Positions 8,618 through 17,828 of a DNA stretch of 64,000 nt are shown one piece after another. The position numbers and the translations under genes were made by a program. Positions within the stretch are counted from its first letter, which is position 1. Every line of letters begins with the position of its first letter. The stretch comes from Chloroflexota bacterium (GTDB lineage: Bacteria; Chloroflexota; Anaerolineae; UBA2200). The DNA is taken from NCBI GenBank assembly GCA_014360755.1, contig JACIWX010000005.1, forward strand, positions 124,001 through 188,000. The letters are read 5' to 3'. The notes under the pieces are model-generated. The model did no database searches, had not been told where the DNA came from, and saw only the letters and a list, made by a program, of their open reading frames with translations.

Positions 8618-9535
8618 ATGATTTTTCAGAGAACGAACAGATTACAAGACAGCCTGACGCGCACGCGGCAGTCTTTTTTTGGCCGTATTGCTGGGCTCTT
8701 CTCCGGCGGTGATATCACGGAGGAGACCTGGGAAGCACTGGAGGCGCTGCTTATTGCTGCCGACGTGGGGGTGGCTACTACGATTGAACTCGTGGATGCT
8801 TTGCGGGAGCAGGTTGCACGCGAGCACATTCGGCATGCGGATGAGGCACAGGATTTGCTCAAGCAGCAGATGGTTGCTTTGTTGCAAGCCAAGACGCGCC
8901 GTTATCTGGAAGGTGATGGCAGACCCTTATCCGTTGTGCTGGTTGTCGGCGTCAACGGTTCAGGGAAAACGACGAGCATTGCCAAGTTAGCGCGGTACCA
9001 TCAGTCGCGCGGCGACAAGGTGCTGTTGGCAGCAGGCGATACCTTCCGTGCGGCGGCCATTGATCAATTGGCGGTATGGGCTAAGCGCCTCGGTGTTGAG
9101 CTCGTAGCTCACCAGCAAGGCAGCGATCCCGGCGCGGTGCTTTATGATGCGATTGATGCCGCACAAGCACGCGGGGCAAATGTATTGATTGCGGATACAG
9201 CCGGACGCCTGCACACAAAGCATAACCTGATGCAGGAATTGAAGAAAATCCATCATGTCGCTGCCCGGCGGTTGCCCGGTGCACCGCATGAAACTATCCT
9301 CGTGCTGGATGCCACCACGGGACAAAATGGCTTGGCGCAGGCGCGGACGTTCAGCGAAGCGGTGCCGGTCACTGGCCTTTTCCTGGCTAAGTTGGACGGC
9401 ACAGCCAAAGGCGGGATCGTTTTTGCTGTGGCGCGCGAGTTAGGCATTCCTATCCTTTTCGTTGGTACGGGGGAGCACGCGGAAGACATCGCCGAATTTG
9501 ATGCTGTGCAATTCGTTGACGGGCTATTCCGATAA
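8618..9535 (+). CDS. ftsY: Signal recognition particle receptor FtsY
   Basis: A 305-residue SRP-family GTPase that docks ribosome-SRP complexes at the membrane. The N domain (residues 1-95) leads into the G domain with P-loop VNGSGKTTS (about 111-119), the GDTFRAAA motif, ADTAGR, and the TKLDG-type motif present here as AKLDGTAKGG. FtsY differs from Ffh (also in this window, 50593-51921) by lacking the methionine-rich M domain, and this protein stops right after the G domain. There is almost no acidic A domain, typical of short FtsY forms. ATG 8618 is chosen because the promoter -10 element ends seven bases before it; an upstream extension to 8576 would overlap the promoter. prfB follows 42 bases downstream. 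Confidence 0.95.
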   Translation: MIFQRTNRLQDSLTRTRQSFFGRIAGLFSGGDITEETWEALEALLIAADVGVATTIELVDALREQVAREHIRHADEAQDLLKQQMVALLQAKTRRYLEGDGRPLSVVLVVGVNGSGKTTSIAKLARYHQSRGDKVLLAAGDTFRAAAIDQLAVWAKRLGVELVAHQQGSDPGAVLYDAIDAAQARGANVLIADTAGRLHTKHNLMQELKKIHHVAARRLPGAPHETILVLDATTGQNGLAQARTFSEAVPVTGLFLAKLDGTAKGGIVFAVARELGIPILFVGTGEHAEDIAEFDAVQFVDGLFR

Positions 9536-9577
9536 AGCATTCATTTATTCTAATGTGAAGTTGTGAGAGAGGACTAT

Positions 9578-10685
9578 ATGGAAGAACTGCAATCGCGATT
9601 GAACCAATTGAATGACCGCATTACTCAAATCATGGAGCGTCTTTGACATCGCTGGTGCGGAGAAAGAGATCGCTGATTTAGAGAAACGTATAGCCACTGA
9701 TGGCTTTTGGGATGACGTGGAACAAGCTCAGCAGGTGATGCAACAACTGACACGGCTGAAGGAAAAGGTGGACGAGTGGCAGGGCTTGTCCAGGCGCATT
9801 CGGGAGTTGCGGGATCTGTTTGAGTTAGCACAACAGGAAGATGACTGGAAAATAGGGGAGGAAATAGCGGCAGAAGCCAACCAATTAGCAGAGGAGCTAG
9901 ATCAGCGGGAACTCCGCCTGGCTCTTGGAGGCCCCTACGATGCCAAGGATGCGATCCTTTCTGTCCATGCTGGGGCTGGCGGTACTGAGTCGCAAGATTG
10001 GGCTGCGATGTTGTTGCGCATGTATCTGCGTTGGGCAGAAGAGCATGGCTATGAAACCGACTTGTTGGATAGCATGCCTGGTGAAGAAGCGGGTATTAAA
10101 AGCGCTACAGTTTCTATCAAGGGGCCCTATGCATACGGTTATCTGAAAAGCGAACGAGGAGTGCATCGTTTGGTGCGTCTATCACCTTTTGATGCAGCAC
10201 ATCGCCGGCATACCTCTTTTGCCCTGGTAGAGGTGATTCCGGATGTTGAGGATGAGATCCAACTGGAAATCAATCCGGATGACCTGCGCATAGACGTCTT
10301 CCGTTCCTCTGGAGCTGGGGGACAGCACATGCAAAAGAATGCCACGGCGGTGCGCATCACGCATATCCCAACAGGCATTGTAGCCACTTGCCAGAACGAG
10401 CGGTCTCAGATGCAGAACAAACAAATGGCGATGAAAGTCTTGCGCGCGCGATTGTTTGCCCTGGAACAGGCGAAGAAAGAGGAAGAACGAGCTAAACTAA
10501 AGGGCAAGCATGTCTCGGCTGGATGGGGGAATCAAATCCGCTCCTATGTCTTACACCCGTATCACATGGTGAAAGACCTGCGTACCGGCTATGAGACCGG
10601 CAACACCGATGCTGTACTGGATGGAGGGTTAGACCCCTTCATAAAAGCCTATCTGGAATCAACAGTAGGCGAATCTCAGGAATAA
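9578..10685 (+). CDS. prfB: Peptide chain release factor 2, with programmed +1 frameshift
   Basis: RF2 releases nascent chains at UGA and UAA. The first 22 codons (9578-9643) end in CTT TGA; shifting +1 at CTT TGA C into GAC (9645-9647) continues in frame to give a 368-residue protein. Motifs after the shift include the codon-recognition SPF (about residue 200) and GAGGQ (about 244), whose Gln is needed for hydrolysis. The shift site has the classic layout: GGAG as an internal Shine-Dalgarno three bases before CTT. RF2 thereby limits its own synthesis, because efficient UGA termination stops the short product. The gene follows ftsY directly. This is not a sequencing fault but the widely conserved prfB device. 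Confidence 0.96.
9635..9647 (+). promoter_or_regulatory. Programmed +1 frameshift site of prfB
   Basis: GGAG overlapping codons 19-20, three bases, then CTT TGA C. The tRNA on CUU slips to UUU while RF2 hesitates at the in-frame UGA followed by C, a weak termination context. Confidence 0.93.
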
Positions 10686-10695
10686 TCTCCCGTCT

Positions 10696-10726
10696 GGGAC
10701 TCGGCCTTCCCCAAAGGCTGAGCCCC
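10696..10726 (+). terminator. Possible terminator hairpin after prfB
   Basis: GGGACTCGGCCTT and AAGGCTGAGCCC can pair with one bulge and one G-U. No U-tract follows, so this is a weak call. Confidence 0.35.
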
Positions 10727-10764
10727 TGGGATATGGCAATCATTTTCTCTGGAGGTACGTTGCA

Positions 10765-11502
10765 TTGCAACCCTATCTTTTGCTCGATGCAGGATGGACC
10801 GTGCTTTTCCCTGACTATCGGATTATCCGTCAGGTCATACAACAAAATGGATATGATATCCCCGAAGAACGCCTCGAACGGCTGATGGCTGAATTCATTC
10901 GGGATTACGATGAGCGCCTGAAAAACAACAGCCAAGCGGACTTTGACCTCTTCGAGTGGATACTGACGCGGGCGGGCGTGGACAGGCAGGTCATTCCAGC
11001 GGTTATCAGCCAACTGCTGGCTAGGGATGCCGAAAAGAGCCTTTGGACGTACACCTATCCCTGGGTGCATGAAGCGTTGGCACGTTTAGCGCGACAAGGC
11101 TATCGGATGTCGGTTATCTCCAATGCCGATGGGCATGTCGCACAAGAATTGGATTGTGTCGGTCTTGCGCCTTATTTCGAGGAGATTTTTGATTCGCATC
11201 TTGTTGGCTACGCCAAGCCCGATCCCCGCCTTTTTGAGCATGCTCTGACGAAGCTGGGACTACATCCTGAAGAATGCCTTTTTGTGGGCGATGTCTATTA
11301 TGTGGATGTGTTGGGGGCAAACCAGGTAGGAATGGCTGCATTACACCTTGATCGCTATGGCCTCTATGAGGGCTGGCCGGGATATCGTATCCCGACGATA
11401 GCCGCCTTGCCTGACTTCCTGGCGCAGAACCCAGATTTGCGCGATGAGGGCTTTTTCCCTCTGCGCAGGGAAAAAGCGGAGACAGTGGGCTTGTCTGGTT
11501 AA
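10765..11502 (+). CDS. HAD-superfamily hydrolase
   Basis: A 245-residue haloacid dehalogenase-fold hydrolase, probably a small-molecule phosphatase. The nucleophile motif is LLLDAGWT near residues 6-12. A helical cap follows (about 20-100), then motif II VISNADG, a Lys in YAKPDPRLFEHAL, and the acidic motif FVGDVYYVDVLGA. The second Asp of the usual DxD is replaced by Gly, as in many subfamily IA members. The start is TTG with GGAGG nine bases upstream. It lies between prfB and a convergent glycerophosphodiesterase gene. The substrate is not predictable. Confidence 0.85.
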   Translation: MQPYLLLDAGWTVLFPDYRIIRQVIQQNGYDIPEERLERLMAEFIRDYDERLKNNSQADFDLFEWILTRAGVDRQVIPAVISQLLARDAEKSLWTYTYPWVHEALARLARQGYRMSVISNADGHVAQELDCVGLAPYFEEIFDSHLVGYAKPDPRLFEHALTKLGLHPEECLFVGDVYYVDVLGANQVGMAALHLDRYGLYEGWPGYRIPTIAALPDFLAQNPDLRDEGFFPLRREKAETVGLSG

Positions 11503-11515
11503 GCGTAGACGCCCA

Positions 11516-12280
11516 TTATGCTGCATCGCGATGTATTTTCCGCCCCAACGCCTTGCACGTTGCTTCGGGATCGTCCGTCAACACGGCATCGCAGCCGAGT
11601 GCGCGGTAGAGCCCAAGGCGCGCATCAGGGGTGGGATCAAGCGGGCAGATTAGCTGGCCGTAGCGGTGAGCAATCCACACAAAGCATGGGTTGACCAGCA
11701 GTACTGGCCAAAATGGTCCCGTGAGCTGAACTTCAGGCAGTGGCCACAACCTAGCGATCGTGATCCAGCCTACGGGGATGTCCGGTGCGACGGTTTGCAC
11801 GGCGCGCAGGCGGGGCAAAGAAAAAGAGAGCACGGCGGTGTGTCCTCGCACATTAGCGCGCTCTAATTCGGCAGCCAGAGCGCGACATACGTCCGTCTCT
11901 AGGAAGCGATCCGTTTTTAGTTCCAGCGCGAGGGCCACTTGGGGAGGCAGGATTTCCGCCACTTCGCTCAAAGTTGGAATGCGCTCAGCCTCGAAGTTAG
12001 GGCGACCGCAGGAGGCACTCAATTTCTTGAGTTCGGCTAGGGTCATTTCGGCTACCCGCCCATGTCCATTGGTTGTGCGGTCCACGGTCGCGTCGTGGAT
12101 ACAGACAAAGTGGCCATCTGCTGTCAGGTGTAAGTCAGTTTCCAAGATGTCCGCTCCATCAGCCAAGGCTCGTTGGAATGCTGCCAACGTGTTCTCCGGA
12201 CAAGCAACGCGATTGCCGCGGTGTGCCATTACGTAGGGTTTGCTTTTACCGCTCAGGATGTGCAGAGACGTTGTAACCAT
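11516..12280 (-). CDS. Glycerophosphodiester phosphodiesterase
   Basis: A 254-residue GDPD/PI-PLC-type TIM barrel that should release glycerol 3-phosphate from glycerophosphodiesters. The active-site signature is present: AHRGNRVACPENT, ETDLHLTADGHFVCIHD, and the later ALELKTD. The C-terminal segment ends with GCDAVLTDDPE, typical of the family. There is no signal peptide, so it acts in the cytoplasm. ATG 12280 is preceded by GAGG at six bases; the open frame further upstream lacks such a site. The gene lies downstream of fusA on the same strand but behind a strong terminator. Confidence 0.9.
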   Translation of the reverse strand: MVTTSLHILSGKSKPYVMAHRGNRVACPENTLAAFQRALADGADILETDLHLTADGHFVCIHDATVDRTTNGHGRVAEMTLAELKKLSASCGRPNFEAERIPTLSEVAEILPPQVALALELKTDRFLETDVCRALAAELERANVRGHTAVLSFSLPRLRAVQTVAPDIPVGWITIARLWPLPEVQLTGPFWPVLLVNPCFVWIAHRYGQLICPLDPTPDARLGLYRALGCDAVLTDDPEATCKALGRKIHRDAA

Positions 12281-12390
12281 GTGATTCCTCTTTTCTCCCT
12301 TTCGTGCTGCTACGTCTGCCCTATTGTTTGACGGTCCGGGAATGATCCGTTCCCCGCTATGCATTTTACCCAATCTCTAGTAGAAACAAG

Positions 12391-12422
12391 AAGACCCCAA
12401 AGGTTGCAACCTTTGGGGTCTT
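12391..12422 (-). terminator. Terminator of fusA: perfect 16+16 palindrome
   Basis: AAGACCCCAAAGGTTG and its exact reverse complement abut four bases after the fusA stop codon. A strong stem; the minus-strand product is followed by CTTG rather than a U-run. Confidence 0.75.
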
Positions 12423-12425
12423 GGC

Positions 12426-14537
12426 TTATGCTGCTTTTTTGAGGCACAACATGCGCTGGATTGCTTCAGAGACGGGGGCATAATGGTCGAATTCCATACC
12501 GAAGGTTCCGCGTCCTTGTGTGCGGGAACGTAGGCTGCTGGCATAACCGAACATTGTCGCCAGAGGTGCATGAGCTACCACGCTCTGCACATCTCCATGC
12601 CTCTCCAGGCTGAGAATGGTCGCCCGGCGGATTTTGAGATCGGCGACTACTTCGCCGGTGTATTCGTTCGGTGCAGTGACTTCCAGACGCATGATGGGTT
12701 CTAGGATGACTGGAGCCGCTTTTGCAGCGCCATCTTGCAAGGCCATAGAAGCAGCCGCATGGAAGGCGATGTCGGAAGAGTCCACTTCGTGATAGTTGCC
12801 ATCTACCAAGGTGACCTTGATGTCAATAATTGGGTTCTCTGCCAGCACACCGCGCTGCAAAGCATCGCGCACACCCGCTTCGATCGCCGGAACGTATTTG
12901 CGGGGGATGGAAGCGCCCCGCAGTGCATCCTCGAAGACGAATCCGCTACCAGCCGGTAGAGGCTCTAGTTCTAGGATGACATGGGCGAATTGGCCATGGC
13001 CACCGGTTTGCCGTACCAAGCGATATTCTCCACGGGCCGGCCTCGTGATCGTCTCACAATAGGCAACCTGGGGTTCGCCGACGTTGGCATGAACGTTGAA
13101 TTCACGCCTCATGCGCTCGACAAATACTTCCAGGTGGAGTTCTCCCATACCCGAAATGATTGTCTGCCCGGTTCGTTCGTCCTGGCGCACATGGATTGTG
13201 GGGTCTTCGTCCGCGAGCCGTTGCAAGCAAAGTCCCAATTTAGCCAGGTCGGCTTTGCTCTGGGGCTCCACTGCCAATGAGACCACGGGTGTGGGGAAAG
13301 TGATTTTCTCCAGAGCGACTGGCCGCATTGGATCGCACAACGTCTCCCCTGTCGCCGCCGCTTTGAAGCCCAGCACTGCGCCAATATCACCTGCGCGAAT
13401 TTCCTCTACCTCTTCGCGCCGATTGGCGTGGACGCGCACGATGCGCCCAACCCGCTCTTTCTCTCCCCGATTCGCGTTGAGGAGCGTTTGTCCGTGCTTT
13501 AAGATGCCGGAGTACATGCGGAGATATACCAGGCGGCCCATGTATGGATCGGTAACGATTTTGAAAACCAGGGCCGCGGCTGGTTCAGAGGGATCTGCAC
13601 GACAGACTACCTCTTCCTCCGATCCAGGTATCGTACCCCGTATTGCCGGTACATCCAGCGGCGAAGGCAGGTAAGCGACTATTGCATCTAGAATACTCTG
13701 CACGCCTTTGTTACGCAATGATGAGCCACACAGGAAGGGAACAATATGCCCAGCCAGTGTCTCACGGCGCAAGACAGAGCGCAGCAAGTGTGCTGGCACC
13801 TCTTTGCCTTCCAAGTACAGGAATGCGATCTCATCATCCCAGTCAGCCAACTGTTCCAGCATGCGGTCACGGTGCTCCTTGGCTTCATCCAGGATTTGTG
13901 TCGGGATGGCAGTGATATGGGGTTGTTCCATCCCTTTTCCCGGCGATGAGCGATCGCCGTCAGCAAAGAACACAGCATGCATTTCAATCAGGTCCACAAA
14001 GCCACGGAAATCTGCCTCGGCGCCAATAGGCAGTTGCAAAGCCACTGGATTAGCGCTTAGGCGTTCTCTGACCATATTCAGGGTGCGCGCGAAATTTGCT
14101 CCCGGCCGGTCCATCTTGTTGACAAAGCCAATGCGCGGCACGCCAAAGCGGTCTGCCTGGCGCCATACCGTTTCCGATTGTGGTTCGACGCCAGCTACGG
14201 CATCGAAGATAACTACGCCGCCATCCAGCACACGCAATGAGCGCTGTACCTCCGCCGTGAAGTCAATATGGCCGGGGGTGTCAATAATGTTGATTTGGTG
14301 TCCCTGCCACTCGCACGTTACAGCGGCCGACTGAATCGTGATGCCTCGTTCGCGCTCCTGATCCATAAAGTCGGTAACGGTCGTGCCATCATCTACATTG
14401 CCCATACGGTATGTCTGGCCAGTATAGAACAGAATGCGCTCTGTAGTCGTTGTTTTGCCCGCGTCAATGTGGGCAATAATACCAATGTTCCGAATCTGGT
14501 GGATATCAAATTGATGCGATTTTTGATTATTTGCCAT
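12426..14537 (-). CDS. fusA: Translation elongation factor G
   Basis: A 703-residue translocase GTPase. Five G motifs are visible: AHIDAGKTT (P-loop), RGITIQSAA (switch I), [13 protein letters not shown], and [10 protein letters not shown]. Domain III-V landmarks such as [17 protein letters not shown] and the C-terminal [14 protein letters not shown] follow. Length and order match EF-G. It is transcribed alone from a strong promoter (14688-14716) with a leader of about 140 bases that contains two stable hairpins. It is not in an rpsL-rpsG-tuf operon here: upstream is malQ on the same strand, downstream the glycerophosphodiesterase. A second fusA elsewhere cannot be excluded. Confidence 0.95.
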   Translation of the reverse strand: MANNQKSHQFDIHQIRNIGIIAHIDAGKTTTTERILFYTGQTYRMGNVDDGTTVTDFMDQERERGITIQSAAVTCEWQGHQINIIDTPGHIDFTAEVQRSLRVLDGGVVIFDAVAGVEPQSETVWRQADRFGVPRIGFVNKMDRPGANFARTLNMVRERLSANPVALQLPIGAEADFRGFVDLIEMHAVFFADGDRSSPGKGMEQPHITAIPTQILDEAKEHRDRMLEQLADWDDEIAFLYLEGKEVPAHLLRSVLRRETLAGHIVPFLCGSSLRNKGVQSILDAIVAYLPSPLDVPAIRGTIPGSEEEVVCRADPSEPAAALVFKIVTDPYMGRLVYLRMYSGILKHGQTLLNANRGEKERVGRIVRVHANRREEVEEIRAGDIGAVLGFKAAATGETLCDPMRPVALEKITFPTPVVSLAVEPQSKADLAKLGLCLQRLADEDPTIHVRQDERTGQTIISGMGELHLEVFVERMRREFNVHANVGEPQVAYCETITRPARGEYRLVRQTGGHGQFAHVILELEPLPAGSGFVFEDALRGASIPRKYVPAIEAGVRDALQRGVLAENPIIDIKVTLVDGNYHEVDSSDIAFHAAASMALQDGAAKAAPVILEPIMRLEVTAPNEYTGEVVADLKIRRATILSLERHGDVQSVVAHAPLATMFGYASSLRSRTQGRGTFGMEFDHYAPVSEAIQRMLCLKKAA

Positions 14538-14599
14538 TTTTTTTCACAACCCATAATTTTTGTACAAGCGTTGCCCAAGGTCCTTCACAGGCACATAAA

Positions 14600-14639
14600 A
14601 CGAGGCAGTCACAGCGCCTTACCTCTGTAACTGCCTCGT
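14600..14639 (-). promoter_or_regulatory. Terminator-like hairpin in the fusA leader
   Basis: A 15-bp stem with a ten-base loop followed by UUUUA, read on the minus strand. One position is a G-U pair in the fusA mRNA but would be a C-A mismatch in the opposite transcript, so the structure is built for this direction. It could be an attenuator, or a stop for read-through from malQ. Confidence 0.6.
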
Positions 14640-14658
14640 AACAGGGTTACGCCAAAAT

Positions 14659-14680
14659 GCCTGGGGATTGTGCCCCAGGC
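14659..14680 (-). promoter_or_regulatory. Hairpin at the predicted 5' end of fusA mRNA
   Basis: GCCTGGGG, a six-base loop, CCCCAGGC. It starts at about +1 or +2 of the transcript predicted from the promoter just upstream, a place where hairpins often protect mRNA ends. Confidence 0.5.
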
Positions 14681-14687
14681 ACAGTAC

Positions 14688-14716
14688 ATTATAATATACT
14701 CATGCTTTTTTGTCAA
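14688..14716 (-). promoter_or_regulatory. Promoter of fusA (consensus)
   Basis: Perfect TTGACA (14711-14716) and TATAAT (14688-14693) on the minus strand, 17 bases apart. Confidence 0.85.
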
Positions 14717-14742
14717 ATCAATACTGTGCTTGTTTCTGTTTA

Positions 14743-16254
14743 CTAGTTCTCCCTGACTTCTGGCTGGCAACGTCCGTAGATTTCCGTGAGCCTGCGTAGC
14801 CGTTTTTTAATCTCGGGAGTCAATGCCCCAGGCAGGAAACGCCAACTCCAATTGTCGCCTAATCGGCTGGGGTAGTTCATGCGCGCTTCGGGGCCAAGGC
14901 TCAGCACTTCTTGCAGAGGCACAATCGCTGTATCGGCAACAGAGGCAAACAACCAGCGGATAAAATCCCAGGGGAGGTCGTGCCCATCTGTACCGAAGTA
15001 AGCCAACACCGCTTCTCGTTCTTTTTCTGTGGCGGTGTTGAACCAGCCAATAATGGTGTCATTGTCATGTGTGCCCGTGTATGCCACGCAATGCTGTATG
15101 TAGTTGTGCGGCAGAAAGGGGTCATTGGCATCACTGGCGAAGGCGAACTGCAGGATGCGCATGCCTGGAAAACCAAAGCGTTCGCGCAGCTCCACCACTG
15201 GTGGTGTGATGACACCCAGGTCTTCCGCAATAATGGGTAGTTTACCCAGCGCCTTCTCTACGGCGAGGAAGAGATCAGCCCCAGGGCCTTTCACCCAGCG
15301 GCCGCGTACAGCGGTTTTCTCTGTCGCTGGCACTTCCCAGTAGCCCTCAAAGCCACGGAAGTGATCCAGGCGGACAATATCCACTAGTTCGAAAATAGCC
15401 CGGAAGCGTTCAATCCACCAGGTATAACCTGCCTCTGCCATGCGATCCCAACGATACAAGGGGTTCCCCCACAGTTGACCGGTCTCGCTGAAATAGTCCG
15501 GTGGCACACCAGCCACGACGGTAGGATTGCCTTGCTCATCGAGGTAGAAAAGGCCTGGATTTGCCCATACATCAGCGCTGTCATGGGCTACGAAAATAGG
15601 GATGTCACCAATAATGCGAATGCCATGTTCATGGGCATACCACTTTAAGGCGTTCCATTGCCGAAAGAACTGGTACTGCAGGTACTTGTGTCGCTCGACT
15701 TCCTCGGTAAGTATTCGCCTCCAGTGTTCCATGGCTTCGGGTTGTCGGGCCGCAATATCTTTTTCCCAGGCAGTCCACACAGAGCCACCATGTTGATCTT
15801 TCAGAGCCATAAAGAGAGCATAGTCATCAAGCCAGGCTCGCTTTTGGGCACAGAAAGCAGCAAATTCGGTTTTTTCCAGGAGGTTGTCCCTACGTTGAAA
15901 GTTCTCAAAGGCTTTTTTCAGCAAGCGTGTCTTGTATGCGATTACTGAGCCATAATCCACCCGCTCTGCAGGAAAATTAGGTACATCTTCCACGTCTTTC
16001 GGAGAGAGGTGCCCTTGTTCGATCAGCAAGTCTGGACTGATCAGCAGGGGATTGCCGGCAAAAGCGGAAAAGCACTGGTAAGGGGAATCTCCATAGCCAG
16101 TGGGCCCTAGGGGCAGCACTTGCCAGATGCTTTGGCCTGTCTCGTGCAGGAAATCCACAAAGCGATATGCTTCTGGGCCCAAATCGCCTATGCCATAGCG
16201 ACCTGGGAGTGACGTGGGATGCAACAGGATGCCGCTGGCTCTGGGGAACCTCAT
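14743..16254 (-). CDS. malQ: 4-alpha-glucanotransferase (amylomaltase)
   Basis: A 503-residue GH77 enzyme that transfers maltodextrin segments between glucans, with release of glucose. It opens with the family's RASGILLHPTSLPG and GIGDLG. Active-site segments are VRLDHFRGFEGYW (nucleophile Asp), IIAEDLGVITPPV (acid/base Glu) and GTHDNDTI (third acid). The 250s loop region reads AGVPPDYFSETGQLWGNPLY. Length matches the shorter bacterial/plant-type amylomaltases. AGGAGG precedes the ATG, and a good promoter lies about 100 bases upstream. It probably works with the GH31 enzyme in glycogen or maltodextrin use. Confidence 0.95.
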   Translation of the reverse strand: MRFPRASGILLHPTSLPGRYGIGDLGPEAYRFVDFLHETGQSIWQVLPLGPTGYGDSPYQCFSAFAGNPLLISPDLLIEQGHLSPKDVEDVPNFPAERVDYGSVIAYKTRLLKKAFENFQRRDNLLEKTEFAAFCAQKRAWLDDYALFMALKDQHGGSVWTAWEKDIAARQPEAMEHWRRILTEEVERHKYLQYQFFRQWNALKWYAHEHGIRIIGDIPIFVAHDSADVWANPGLFYLDEQGNPTVVAGVPPDYFSETGQLWGNPLYRWDRMAEAGYTWWIERFRAIFELVDIVRLDHFRGFEGYWEVPATEKTAVRGRWVKGPGADLFLAVEKALGKLPIIAEDLGVITPPVVELRERFGFPGMRILQFAFASDANDPFLPHNYIQHCVAYTGTHDNDTIIGWFNTATEKEREAVLAYFGTDGHDLPWDFIRWLFASVADTAIVPLQEVLSLGPEARMNYPSRLGDNWSWRFLPGALTPEIKKRLRRLTEIYGRCQPEVREN

Positions 16255-16343
16255 CGTATTACCTCCTAGAATGGGTTAGGAGCGTGGAAAGCTCTTATTG
16301 CGTTCTTTCTTTTGATCAGGCAACTGCCTAATCTTGCAGGTTT

Positions 16344-16372
16344 ATTATACTGCACTAAAAAGGCAGTGGCAA
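16344..16372 (-). promoter_or_regulatory. Promoter of malQ
   Basis: TTGCCA (16367-16372) and TATAAT (16344-16349) on the minus strand with a 17-base spacer. Confidence 0.72.
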
Positions 16373-16385
16373 AAGGGGAAGGATG

Positions 16386-16432
16386 GAAAAAGAGCGAGGG
16401 AACGCCCAGCGACTGCCGGCGTTCCCTCGCTC
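16386..16432 (-). terminator. Intrinsic terminator of pspA
   Basis: A perfect 15-bp stem (GAGCGAGGGAACGCC, 11-base loop, complement) followed on the minus strand by UUUUU. A textbook rho-independent terminator about 100 bases after the pspA stop. Confidence 0.85.
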
Positions 16433-16528
16433 GATACATTGCTTCCCCTATGGAGATGGGCTGGCGTCAGCGTGGTATGAAGCCAGGGTTTCTTTGTCTT
16501 TGCCCTGGGATAGAGATTTGGCGCTAGG

Positions 16529-17203
16529 CTATTTGCCCTCCGCAGCAATTTTCGCCTTGAGTTCTGCCAGGCGAGCCTCTATCTCGATATCCTCTTGGCT
16601 CTTTTCCGCTTCCAGCACTGCTGTGCTCATCGCTGCTAATTCTTCTCGGGCAGCTGCTTTAGCTGCTTCCTGCTCCATACGCTCTTTCATTCGTTCAATG
16701 CCTTTGAGTGCTTCTTTGGCTTTGCTGGCGCTTACCTTGGTAGTAGTTATTTTTTCCTGTGCGCGGGTTGCCTTGTACTTTGCCAGAAGCGCATCTCGTT
16801 CGCCCTTGATGGTTGCTAGTTTTTTCTCGATTTGCTCATACTGCTCTTGCAGTTCGGCTACTTTCTCCTTTTGCGTCTCCCATGCCGCAGTGGTGGTCTG
16901 CACTTCGTCCTGGTAGGCACGCGCTGCCCGCAAAGCAGAGCGTGCGGCTTCGTCCTTGCCCAGTCGCACGGCTTGTTCGGCTTTCTCTTCCCACTCGCGA
17001 ACCTGCCGTTTGCGTTCCTCTAGGCGCGCCGCTAGGCGCTTCTCATCCGCCATAGCATTGACCAGTTCTTCCCGTGCCTCATTCACGCCGCTTTCCAGAT
17101 CACGGATGTACTGTTCCAACATGATCTCGGGGTTTTCGGCGCGGTCCAACAAATCATTGATGTTGGCTTTCATGATCGTGCTGATGCGTTCCAGAATACC
17201 CAT
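16529..17203 (-). CDS. pspA: PspA/IM30 family membrane-stress protein
   Basis: A 224-residue ESCRT-III-like protein. Nearly the whole length is predicted as long alpha helix and coiled coil, rich in Glu, Lys, Arg and Ala. The N-terminus MGILERISTIMKANINDLLD and the helix-2 segment NPEIMLEQYIRDLE are family hallmarks; the first helix binds membrane. Such proteins protect membrane integrity and may form rods or rings. AAGGAGG precedes the ATG, and an extended -10 (TGGTACAAT) is visible further upstream. It is a single-gene unit with its own terminator, and no pspB or pspC is adjacent. Confidence 0.93.
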   Translation of the reverse strand: MGILERISTIMKANINDLLDRAENPEIMLEQYIRDLESGVNEAREELVNAMADEKRLAARLEERKRQVREWEEKAEQAVRLGKDEAARSALRAARAYQDEVQTTTAAWETQKEKVAELQEQYEQIEKKLATIKGERDALLAKYKATRAQEKITTTKVSASKAKEALKGIERMKERMEQEAAKAAAREELAAMSTAVLEAEKSQEDIEIEARLAELKAKIAAEGK

Positions 17204-17320
17204 TTTTATCCTCCTTAGAAATTTCTCTGCTGCTTTTCATGCATCATTGTACCACATTTCGTCCAAATTGCCTGACATGTCTCTGTCAATTGACTGACAA
17301 GGCAACGCTTTTCCACTCCA

Positions 17321-17475
17321 GAGGGTGTTGAAAAAGCCCTTCCAATGTCATGCTGAACGAAGTGAAGCATCTCGCAGTACTTGGGAAAATACTGCTAAAG
17401 TTACGCGAGACCCCTTCGGTGTACTCAGGGCAGGCTCTTCGCTTTGCTCAGGGTGACAAGATTTTCAACACTCTC
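17321..17475 (+). repeat. Dispersed MITE-like element, copy 2
   Basis: 155 bp with ends GAGGGTGTTG and CAACACTCTC. It is flanked by exact direct repeats ACTCCA (17315-17320 and 17476-17481). It fills most of the gap between pspA and the rpmH promoter. Confidence 0.88.
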
Positions 17476-17571
17476 ACTCCACAAGGTTATAGCCTTACCT
17501 CTGGCTTTTCCCGGTCTGGACATAGGCAAATCCAAAGGCTTTTGTAGTGCCCCCAATGGGGTTGGGTGCAT

Positions 17572-17601
17572 TTGACAATACGTGCCAGAAATGGCTATAA
17601 T
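17572..17601 (+). promoter_or_regulatory. Promoter of the rpmH operon
   Basis: Perfect TTGACA (17572-17577) and TATAAT (17596-17601), here with an 18-base spacer. The leader to rpmH is about 25 bases. Confidence 0.78.
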
Positions 17602-17633
17602 TGCCTGTATTTTAACCATAGGAAGGTAGGAGT

Positions 17634-17771
17634 ATGCCAAAGAGGACGTATCAACCCAAGAGACTGCACCGTCAGAAAGTGCATGGATTCCGCGCCCGTA
17701 TGAGCACGAAGGGTGGTCGGCGCGTGTTAAAGGCGCGTCGTCTGAAGGGGCGCAAGCGGATTTCCATTTGA
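17634..17771 (+). CDS. rpmH: Ribosomal protein L34 (bL34)
   Basis: A 45-residue, very basic protein with the L34 signature: [18 protein letters not shown] at the start, [14 protein letters not shown] in the middle and RRLKGRKR near the end. GGTAGGAG lies directly before the ATG. It is the first gene of the rpmH-rnpA-yidD-yidC-jag run, as in most bacteria. The usual divergent or upstream dnaA is absent: upstream here are the dispersed repeat and pspA. Identification is certain despite the small size. Confidence 0.97.
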   Translation: MPKRTYQPKRLHRQKVHGFRARMSTKGGRRVLKARRLKGRKRISI

Positions 17772-17828
17772 TTTGCTAAGGTGGATAGGGCGTGAACACG
17801 GGGCGCGATGGTTTTGGAGCATTCCAGC

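Noticed and set aside
17204..17633. oriC in the gap upstream of rpmH
   Set aside because: No DnaA-box cluster is visible; the gap is mostly repeat copy 2 plus the rpmH promoter.
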